Shown here one piece after another: positions 8,005 to 14,733 of a stretch of DNA of 33,875 bases (the first letter of the stretch is position 1; each line of letters opens with the position of its first letter). Source of the stretch: Arenibacter hampyeongensis (lineage in GTDB: Bacteria > Bacteroidota > Bacteroidia > Flavobacteriales > Flavobacteriaceae); the NCBI RefSeq assembly GCF_002909255.1, contig NZ_PIOB01000019.1, positions 1 through 33,875 of the forward strand, read 5' to 3'. The notes beneath the pieces were generated by a model, which was given only the letters and a program-made list of their open reading frames with translations, was not told the origin of the DNA and made no database searches. Position numbers and translations under genes: made by a program.

Positions 8005-8140
8005 TGCTTGTAACAATGGCTATAATTCATTGTGGCCCTTGTGCCACAAAAAAGCTTAAATTTAAACGAAGGCTGATTTCGGTCGGAATGTTCCCGATGG
8101 GAAATTCCACAACGAAATCATAGCCGAACCGTTACCCACC
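8005..8140 (+). repeat. attC-like site 5
   Basis: TGCTTGTAAC (8005-8014), spacer AAT, arm GGCTAT-A-ATTC-A-TTGTGG. The right arm complement is GGCTAT-G-ATTTC-G-TTGTGG, then a 5-base spacer and GTTACCCACC (8131-8140). The right arm has one extra T, giving a one-base bulge. The start of its cassette, GTTACAAGCA at 6074, is the exact complement of its left end even though the IS lies between them. Confidence 0.85.
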
Positions 8141-8156
8141 ATTAAAATAAACTGTA

Positions 8157-8615
8157 TTGACAACTAATGAAGTAACCATATATTTTGACAGCCCAATGTC
8201 CTTTGAACATTCAAATATTCAACCATTGAATGGTATTGCAGGTTTGTACTTCATCTTCACACAGTCTATTGATATTCAATATCCGTTTGACAAGTCGAAA
8301 CTCTTGTATATCGGAATGAGTGAACGAAGAACGAATAGCATTGGAAGTAGATTATTAGGACATTTTGATGGTAAATCAAAAAACTTAGGATTAACCAATT
8401 ACAGAAAAGTTGAACCTTTGTTGTTTACTTATATAAATTTTGAAATGCTCAAGAATATATGGCAGTTCCGAATTGAAGATTTGGAAAGCTATTTCATTTT
8501 AGATTTTGTGGAGCAATATGGTGTTTATCCCATTTGCAATAATAAATCAGGCTTTGAAATTCAAAACAAAACACTTACTTCCAGTTTTAAAATAGATTGG
8601 AAATACTTTAAATAA
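8157..8615 (+). CDS. GIY-YIG family nuclease, first gene of a three-gene cassette
   Basis: 152 aa. The GIY-YIG core is present: Gly29-Leu30-Tyr31 (GLYFIF), Tyr51-Ile52-Gly53 (LLYIGMS), Arg65 (GSRLLGHF), metal-binding Glu110 (LESYFI) and Asn128 (ICNN). This is a complete catalytic set for a single-strand-cleaving endonuclease fold, with little beyond it. It is followed after six bases by a 60-aa gene and then an SMC-like ATPase, all within one cassette (8132-11355), which suggests one system. The start is TTG at 8157; the first in-frame ATG is Met14 at 8196, just before the core, so both are possible. Likely role: nuclease effector of a defence module (inference). Confidence 0.8.
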   Translation: MTTNEVTIYFDSPMSFEHSNIQPLNGIAGLYFIFTQSIDIQYPFDKSKLLYIGMSERRTNSIGSRLLGHFDGKSKNLGLTNYRKVEPLLFTYINFEMLKNIWQFRIEDLESYFILDFVEQYGVYPICNNKSGFEIQNKTLTSSFKIDWKYFK

Positions 8616-8621
8616 ACCGTT

Positions 8622-8804
8622 ATGGCTGAAAAAGTAAAATCTGGAAAAGAAATATTAGATGATTTTTTCAATGGTATTGAAGAAATTGAAAATGTGGATA
8701 CTGACATTGCAAAAATGCTATCTGAACTTTATCAAAACGATAAATTGACAGATACAAATGTTAAAAATGAACTTCAAAAACTGAGAGATGGCAATAAGGA
8801 TTAA
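8622..8804 (+). CDS. 60-aa acidic helical protein, second gene of the cassette
   Basis: The small protein MAEKVKSGKEILDDFFNGIE... is acidic and mostly helical by composition, with no cysteines and no signal peptide. Six bases separate it from the nuclease gene, and its last 17 bases overlap the start of the ATPase gene, so translation is probably coupled. It may bridge or regulate the nuclease and the ATPase; no family is recognised. Its retention in a compact cassette argues that it is a real gene. Confidence 0.65.
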   Translation: MAEKVKSGKEILDDFFNGIEEIENVDTDIAKMLSELYQNDKLTDTNVKNELQKLRDGNKD

Positions 8805-11223
8805 TAATGTTTCCATCAAAGGAATTAGAGGTGCTAAGGATAGTTTAGAATTACCATTAAACGGTAAATCTATTTTACTTTATGGAGATAATGGAACTGG
8901 AAAAAGTAGCATTTCAGATTCTATTGAATGGTTTTATACAAACCGAGTATCACATCTATCAAGCAACAGCGAAATAGATTTAAAAGATGCTTTAAGAAAT
9001 TCTGCACTTGATATAGATGATGTTTCAGAGGTAAACATTTCATTTATTAAGCAACCTGACCTTGACTGCTCAAAAACACTATTCAATAAACGAGAAAAGT
9101 TAACAACTGATTTTTCTAATACTTCTGATGTTTTCAAACAATACATAGAAGAATCAAAAGAAGAGAACCTTTTGTTGCGTTATCAATACCTTACAGACTT
9201 CATTGATAATACAAAAAGCGACAAACTAAAATACTTGTCTGATATTATTGGTTTTTCAGAAGTAACAAAGAAAAAAGAAGTCCTTAAAAAGAGCTACAAT
9301 TCCATAAAGACAGAAATTAAGAATCAAAATTTTGAGGCTCAAACAAATACTCAAAAACAGGTGCTTATTGAAAAATTAGGAGCTGTTATTAGCCAAGAAG
9401 AAAATCTGATTGAAAAAATTAATGAGAAAATTAAACCGCTAAAAACTGGAATTGAGGTTAAAGAATTCAAGGATATTGACGAAGTACTCGTACACTTAAA
9501 AAATTCCACAAACAACAAGTTAAACAAGGAATTAGCCTTTTTAGAAAAGGCAAATGCAGTTTTGAATACACTAAAAACGGAAATTGAATTTATTGATTCT
9601 GAATATTTGAAGTATTATGATGAATTTGAAATAATCGCCAATGATGTTGAAAGTATTATGCAAACCTTTTTAGGAGAATTACTAAAAACAGGTGATGCAG
9701 TTTTATCAAAAAAGTATCATAAAGCTGAGAGTTGTCCACTTTGTTTACAACCAAAAAATGTGGACGAACTTCGCACTGAAATTGCAAAAAGGTTAAAAGA
9801 AATTGAAGAATCTTCTAAGAAAAAGGCATCATTTGATAAAGCTAAACAGTTAGTGAATACAATAACAGTAGAACGAATAAAAAGGCTTGATACGGTACTT
9901 TCAGAAAATTTAATTACAGCAGATGAAAGCAAACTGATTAAGCAAGGGGTTATAGATTTAAAAGAAAAAATCACAGAATATCAAAAATCAAGTTTAGAGA
10001 GAGTAACTTCTGGAAACAAAATACCTAAGGCTGAAACAATTAAATTATCAACGAATGATTTTGACTTTCAAAATGGAATAGCAACAAGGATAAAGCAAAT
10101 ACAAGAGATTTTCGAAAAAGATAATTCTGCGGTTCTTTACTCAAATATTTCTGCCTCGAAAGACGCGTTTTTAAAAATTAAGGAATTTGAAAAGCAGAAA
10201 GTGACACTTGAAAAACAGCGTAAGACTTTAGAAATCATATATAATGAATTTGTCAAAGTTCAAAAAGAAGGTCTTGAAAATTTCATCACTTCATTCTCTG
10301 GAACTATAAACGAGTACTACCAATATATGAATCCTGATGAACCTTTTCAGGAAATCAAAATTGTAACAATCGGTGATGAAGATGAATTGAATGGTATTAC
10401 GATTGAATACAAGTACAACGGTAATTGGGTTTCACCACCTCAAAAATACTTTAGTGAATCACATTTAAACTGCTTCGGCTTATCATTCTTTTTGGCTTCT
10501 GTAAATGCCTTTAACAATAAGAATGAATTTATTGTACTTGATGATGTAATCTCAAGTTTTGATTCTAACCATAGAAAAAGGTTTGCTGAATTGATTTTCG
10601 AAAAATTTTCGAAATATCAAATAATATTATTGACGCACGAAGAAGATTGGTTTACAAACTTTGTAAGCCCTTTAGCAAAAAAGAAAGGTTGGCTAATAAA
10701 TGAGATAAAATGGACAGACGATAAAGGAACACATCTTGAAGAAGAACCAAGCGACTTACGAGAAAGAATAGAAACAAGCCTTGCAGATAGTAAAATTGAA
10801 AATTTAGGAAATCCTATTCGTAAATATCTTGAACATTCTTTAAAGGATATTGCACTTAATATTGAAGCCAAATTAAGCTTCCAGTACAATAATTCAAATG
10901 AGCATAGAATGCCTTACGAATTGATAATGGGAATTAAATCAGAAATCAAAAAGTGCAGTTCTGAATTAAAAGCAAAATTTCCGATAATTGACCGAGTAGA
11001 AAGCTCATCAATATTGGGAAACATTTCATCACACGACAATCCATTCAATCCGAAAATTGGAGATTTAAAAGCTTTTTGGGCTGATATACTGGAATTAGAA
11101 AGAATATTTATCTGCGAGCACACGGATTGTAAAAGACCAATGGTATCGCTAAAGAATTATGATACCGTTGCAAAGAAAATAAGATGTGGTTGCGACCATA
11201 CGAAATATGATTGGAAGAAATAA
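8788..11223 (+). CDS. SMC/Rad50-like AAA ATPase with CPLC hook and C-terminal zinc ribbon
   Basis: 811 aa. Walker A GDNGTGKSS is at 33-41. Long coiled-coil arms (about 140-300 and 325-520) flank a CPLC zinc-hook-like turn near residue 316. Walker B FIVLDDV (about 580) is followed by SSFDSNHR (D-loop region) and a switch histidine in LLTHEEDWF. After the ATPase, about 190 residues form a separate C-terminal region ending in a cysteine cluster (CEHTDC...RCGCDH) like a zinc ribbon. The plan recalls RloC/PrrC, Rad50 and other defence ATPases, but the C-terminal part matches no family recognised here. It overlaps the preceding small gene by 17 bases and ends four bases before its attC. Probable sensor/motor for the GIY-YIG nuclease. 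Confidence 0.85.
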   Translation: MAIRINNVSIKGIRGAKDSLELPLNGKSILLYGDNGTGKSSISDSIEWFYTNRVSHLSSNSEIDLKDALRNSALDIDDVSEVNISFIKQPDLDCSKTLFNKREKLTTDFSNTSDVFKQYIEESKEENLLLRYQYLTDFIDNTKSDKLKYLSDIIGFSEVTKKKEVLKKSYNSIKTEIKNQNFEAQTNTQKQVLIEKLGAVISQEENLIEKINEKIKPLKTGIEVKEFKDIDEVLVHLKNSTNNKLNKELAFLEKANAVLNTLKTEIEFIDSEYLKYYDEFEIIANDVESIMQTFLGELLKTGDAVLSKKYHKAESCPLCLQPKNVDELRTEIAKRLKEIEESSKKKASFDKAKQLVNTITVERIKRLDTVLSENLITADESKLIKQGVIDLKEKITEYQKSSLERVTSGNKIPKAETIKLSTNDFDFQNGIATRIKQIQEIFEKDNSAVLYSNISASKDAFLKIKEFEKQKVTLEKQRKTLEIIYNEFVKVQKEGLENFITSFSGTINEYYQYMNPDEPFQEIKIVTIGDEDELNGITIEYKYNGNWVSPPQKYFSESHLNCFGLSFFLASVNAFNNKNEFIVLDDVISSFDSNHRKRFAELIFEKFSKYQIILLTHEEDWFTNFVSPLAKKKGWLINEIKWTDDKGTHLEEEPSDLRERIETSLADSKIENLGNPIRKYLEHSLKDIALNIEAKLSFQYNNSNEHRMPYELIMGIKSEIKKCSSELKAKFPIIDRVESSSILGNISSHDNPFNPKIGDLKAFWADILELERIFICEHTDCKRPMVSLKNYDTVAKKIRCGCDHTKYDWKK

Positions 11224-11226
11224 AAA

Positions 11227-11364
11227 CGGTGGGTAACAATGTATATAAAAAATAGGCGATATAGTGCTAAATTCAAGGCTTTTGGCTCGAATAAAACTTT
11301 GTGCTTATCCGAAAGTTTCGTACTTCGAAATCGCCTACTTTTCATATACTAACCGTTGGCAACA
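11227..11364 (+). repeat. attC-like site 6
   Basis: CGGTGGGTAAC (11227-11237), spacer AAT, arm GTATAT-A-AAAA-A-TAGGCGAT. The right arm complement is GTATAT-G-AAAA-G-TAGGCGAT, then a 5-base spacer and GTTGGCAAC (11355-11363). It closes the nuclease/ATPase cassette, whose start GTTACCCACC (8131) is the exact complement of the left end. Confidence 0.87.
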
Positions 11365-11376
11365 TTATGACCAAAA

Positions 11377-12081
11377 TTGAGCGAATCAAAAAAATATAGA
11401 CAAAAAAGAGAGGTTAGTCGATTAGGACTTCAAACCTTCTTTCTGAATGTAGAGAATAATCACTACGATTTTGGAGCGAATAAGCTGATTAAAGACCTTG
11501 AGAAAAAATTAGCAGAACTTGAAACTCAAATTGAGTCTGATATCAAGGAACCAGGATATATGAAACATATGGAAATCTATTTTTTGAAAAAGGAACTTTT
11601 TGCTATTTCAGAAATGAAAATTTTATATTCCTACAAACATTTTGAAACGCATTTAAAATTCTTACTCAAAGCATCTTATCAAGAAATAAAAGAAAGTAGA
11701 TTGTATAAATGGGAATTTGTTGAGGACTTTCTAAAGTCTAAAAAAATTAATCCAAAAGAAATAACTGACTATGCAGAAATGCGTGATTTAAGGAATTTGA
11801 ACAATGCTATAAAACACGCCAGAAATATTATCGACAACAAAACGAAAAATATTAAGGAATTTCAAAATAAAACGGAATTAAAATACACGGACTTACTTGA
11901 ATTTTATAAACGTGTTGAAGATAGCGGACTGAATTTTCTAAAGTCACTATCTAACGAAATAGACAAAGACCTCTATGAATTTAACGAAGACCGACTTGAC
12001 AAAATATCGGAAAAGTTAGTCTCGAGGATGGATGCTAAAACTATTAATAAACTGATTGACAAATTAGAATCGAAAAAATAA
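11377..12081 (+). CDS. helical protein, possibly HEPN-like, cassette 7
   Basis: 234 aa, almost entirely helical and charged, no signal peptide. The middle (YSYKHFETHLKFLLKAS, then EMRDLRNLNNAIKHAR) resembles the helical bundle of HEPN-type proteins, in which an Arg/Asn and a downstream His form a ribonuclease site; the spacing R-x7-H is slightly longer than the usual motif, so this is tentative. The start is TTG at 11377; the ATG at 11366 is in another frame and soon stops. Sole gene of cassette 7 (11356-12216), directly after the nuclease/ATPase cassette. A defence or toxin role is possible but unproven. Confidence 0.6.
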   Translation: MSESKKYRQKREVSRLGLQTFFLNVENNHYDFGANKLIKDLEKKLAELETQIESDIKEPGYMKHMEIYFLKKELFAISEMKILYSYKHFETHLKFLLKASYQEIKESRLYKWEFVEDFLKSKKINPKEITDYAEMRDLRNLNNAIKHARNIIDNKTKNIKEFQNKTELKYTDLLEFYKRVEDSGLNFLKSLSNEIDKDLYEFNEDRLDKISEKLVSRMDAKTINKLIDKLESKK

Positions 12082-12085
12082 CTAA

Positions 12086-12225
12086 ACACAACAATGGCTA
12101 TAATTCATTGCTGGCTTCCAAGCTAATTTGAAAATTCTTACATTTAACCCGGCTCGATTTCCTACGGTCCGAAATTCTCCGAATTTCAAAGCCGCAACGA
12201 AATCATAGCCTTACCGTTAACGAAC
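12086..12225 (+). repeat. attC-like site 7
   Basis: ACACAAC (12086-12092), spacer AAT, arm GGCTAT-A-ATTC-A-TTGC. The right arm complement is GGCTAT-G-ATTTC-G-TTGC, then a short spacer and GTTAACGAA (12216). Inner hairpin GAAATTC-TCC-GAATTTC. The body is nearly identical to the site at 22186-22325. Its left end does not match the start of cassette 7 (GTTGGCAAC) beyond the first four bases. Confidence 0.8.
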
Positions 12226-12379
12226 ATTAATACAAGAACATATGAATAAAGTTGTCACATCTGGATCAATTTGACCTCATACAGGCTTTATTTGAAAGAA
12301 GACTAAGGTATTTATGAAATTGACTACCGGGGAATTGTTAGATGACAATACATGAATCTAAATATTCAAAAGATCAATT

Positions 12380-13135
12380 ATGAAAAATCCCTTAAGCCCC
12401 TTTGGCAGTATTTATATTGTTACCGCTTTAATTTTCTTGATTACAAGCATTACCGCATTTACACCGACCTCAATAAATCTTATATCCAAAATAGAATCAG
12501 ACCAACTTCCCATGCCTCCGTTGATCCTTCATATTCATGCCGCTTCAATGAGTTTGTGGCTATTGTTGATTTGCATACAGTCCATGCTGATTAATTCCAA
12601 AAAATATGCTCTTCATAAGAAACTAGGTATTGCCTCTATAGTTCTGGCAACAACTATACCAATATCGATGTTTGGAATTGATATTACCAATATTAATGGA
12701 GGCTTGGAATTGTCAAATAGTAACACTCAAGAATTTCTAATTAATTATTCGGGGTTACTTCTCATTCATGGAGTAAGCTATTTGTTCTTTCCACTTTTTT
12801 ATGTTTGGGCAATTGTATCAAGACGCAAGGACAGTGAAACTCACAAGAGAATGATGATGCTTGCAACTGCTGTATTAATGATCCCAGGAATAGGCCGTTT
12901 AATTATGTTTTCGAAAGTTCTTCCAGACTTTGGTCTAATTCCTATAGATGCCCGGCACTTATACATGCTTGTGCTTATCACTCCAGCTATTATCTATGAT
13001 GTCTATACAAGAGGAATGCCTCACCGTGCCTATTTAATTGGGCTAGGGTTGCTTGCAACATGGATTGTTTCTGCACATTTTATCTGGGAAACAATCTGGT
13101 GGATAGAGTTTGTAAGAAAATTGTTTGTATTATAG
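12380..13135 (+). CDS. multi-pass membrane protein (DUF2306-like), cassette 8
   Basis: 251 aa with about seven hydrophobic segments. Histidines sit at helix ends in LHIHAASMS, LHKKLGI, THKRMMML and RHLYML, a layout seen in DUF2306-like integral membrane proteins that may bind heme; heme binding is not shown by the sequence. The start ATG at 12380 gives an immediate hydrophobic helix. Sole gene of cassette 8 (12217-13198). The cassette has a leader of about 160 bases without a recognisable gene. Confidence 0.75.
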   Translation: MKNPLSPFGSIYIVTALIFLITSITAFTPTSINLISKIESDQLPMPPLILHIHAASMSLWLLLICIQSMLINSKKYALHKKLGIASIVLATTIPISMFGIDITNINGGLELSNSNTQEFLINYSGLLLIHGVSYLFFPLFYVWAIVSRRKDSETHKRMMMLATAVLMIPGIGRLIMFSKVLPDFGLIPIDARHLYMLVLITPAIIYDVYTRGMPHRAYLIGLGLLATWIVSAHFIWETIWWIEFVRKLFVL

Positions 13136-13150
13136 TGATCTTAAAGCAAA

Positions 13151-13207
13151 TACGGCTAACAAAAGATAAATTGCATTAAAACGCATTTTATCAATACGTT
13201 GTAACAT
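13151..13207 (+). repeat. attC-like site 8 (minimal)
   Basis: TACGGCTAAC (13151-13160), a short spacer, then GATAAA-TTGC-A-TT. The right arm complement is GATAAA-ATGC-G-TT, a 5-base spacer and GTTGTAACA (13198). The whole site is 57 bases, with a simple loop instead of the long inner hairpin of the other sites. The end does not complement the start of cassette 8 beyond GTTA. Confidence 0.6.
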
Positions 13208-13226
13208 TTTAAAACTGAACTACAAA

Positions 13227-14486
13227 ATGAAATTTACTGCAAAATTAATCTTGTTCCTGTCAACAATATTTTTATTCAACTGTTCGTCCGAAAAAAAGAA
13301 TAATCTCGAACTGAAAGGAAAAGTAATTGGAACAGACGCCAAATCGATTATGCTTATAAAACCTAACCAAGACGCTAGATTTGATTCAATAATCGAGATT
13401 CCTATAGTTGATAGTAAATTTCATTATGAAACAGAACTTCAAAACCCAGAAGTAGTGAACCTTGCATTTACAGAAAGTGTGAGAAATGGAGCATATAGGC
13501 CTATGCCTCTATTTCTAGAAAACAAAAAAATTAATTTGACTATATATCCTGAAGAAGAATTTGACAAGAATGTTGTCGAAGGAGGCGACCTAAATGCTCA
13601 ATACAAAAAATTCAAACAAAGTTTTGAGGATAAATTTAATGGTAGAATAAAGCCACTCCAAGATAGCCTTACTGCACTTTTTAAAACTGACGAATATCAT
13701 AGTGATAAAGCAAAATCATTTTACACAGAATTAAGAGAAGCAAAAAATCAAGATGAAAAAGTCGTGATCTACAAAAAATTAGAGGATTTAAAGAAATCAG
13801 GTCAATACTTAAGTCCAAAAGCCAAAGAGTTGGATGATAAAATAAAACCTATAAACGAGGAGCATCAAGTGTTTCAGCAAAATTACATCGAAAATAACCC
13901 AACTATTGTGTCGTATTCTTTTTTCCTAGACAACTTGATTTTTAATAAAGAGATTATTGATATTAACTCTGTGAAACACACTTTTCAAATACTCTCAAAA
14001 GCTAACCCAAATCATCCGTATAATGAACTAGCTTCCAGTTTAATAAATGCCATTGAAAACATTAAAGTTGGAAAACACTACCGTGATTTTTCAGCACCCG
14101 ATTTGAATGGAAATGAAATCAAACTTTCTGACAAAATTAATGGAAAAGTTGCATTATTAGATCTATGGGCTACTTGGTGTGGACCTTGCATCGCCAAAAG
14201 CAGAACAATGGTTCCACTCTACAACGAATACAAAGACAAAGGATTTACAATTATTGGAGTGGCAGGGGAATTTAAAAATACTGATAGACTTGAAAAATTC
14301 TTAGAAAAAGAAAAATGGGAATGGACAAACCTTGTCGAACTTGACAGACAAAATAATATTTGGCAAAAATATGGAGTCGATGGTGGTGGCGGTGGAATAT
14401 TCCTAATCGACGAAAATGGACTGATTTTGGCAAAAGACCCGACAGCAGAGGAAGTGAGAATGGAACTGGAATCTCGACTGAATTAA
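13227..14486 (+). CDS. TlpA-like thioredoxin lipoprotein with DUF4369-type N-terminus, cassette 9
   Basis: 419 aa. The signal peptide ends in a lipobox (LFLFNC), giving a periplasm- or outer-membrane-facing lipoprotein. Residues about 28-115 resemble the DUF4369 beta domain, then a helical linker, then a thioredoxin fold from about 285 with active site WCGPC (ATWCGPCIAKS). Such proteins act in periplasmic disulfide reduction. The usual cis-proline loop before the fourth strand is missing: the sequence reads VDGGGGGIFLID with five glycines, so redox activity may be altered. Sole gene of cassette 9 (13199-14689). Confidence 0.85.
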   Translation: MKFTAKLILFLSTIFLFNCSSEKKNNLELKGKVIGTDAKSIMLIKPNQDARFDSIIEIPIVDSKFHYETELQNPEVVNLAFTESVRNGAYRPMPLFLENKKINLTIYPEEEFDKNVVEGGDLNAQYKKFKQSFEDKFNGRIKPLQDSLTALFKTDEYHSDKAKSFYTELREAKNQDEKVVIYKKLEDLKKSGQYLSPKAKELDDKIKPINEEHQVFQQNYIENNPTIVSYSFFLDNLIFNKEIIDINSVKHTFQILSKANPNHPYNELASSLINAIENIKVGKHYRDFSAPDLNGNEIKLSDKINGKVALLDLWATWCGPCIAKSRTMVPLYNEYKDKGFTIIGVAGEFKNTDRLEKFLEKEKWEWTNLVELDRQNNIWQKYGVDGGGGGIFLIDENGLILAKDPTAEEVRMELESRLN

Positions 14487-14493
14487 AAAAAAC

Positions 14494-14700
14494 TTTGCAC
14501 AACAATTGCTATAGCAAATAGGGATTTAAGTCCTATGCCCATTGGGCTGGTCGTGTTTGCAAAGCCCGCCAAATCTTTTGATTTGGCTCTTGGAACAAAA
14601 AATTAAGAACAAAATGCAAAAGCTTTGGCTACAGGCTCGGCCGAAAACGAAACGTTTACCTGTCGGCCCTACTTGCTATAGCAGAACCGTTACCTGCAAG
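14494..14700 (+). repeat. attC-like site 9
   Basis: TTTGCACAAC (14494-14503), spacer AAT, arm TGCTATAGCAA-A-TAGGG. The right arm complement is TGCTATAGCAA-G-TAGGG, then a 5-base spacer and GTTACCTGCAAG (14689-14700). Inner hairpin GCCAAATC...GATTTGGC as in site 4. It is the last well-formed site of the first array: no attC follows the next gene. Confidence 0.8.
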
Positions 14701-14733
14701 AAAACGAACTCTATCTAAATTTTGAATGAATCC

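Noticed and set aside
12352..12594. 80-aa frame overlapping the membrane-protein gene
   Set aside because: It is a shadow in another frame; the frame from 12380 has clear membrane helices and proper length.
3120..14700. Regular spaced repeats as a CRISPR array
   Set aside because: The repeats are imperfect hairpins of varying length spaced by whole genes, with complementary cassette ends; they are recombination sites, not CRISPR repeats.
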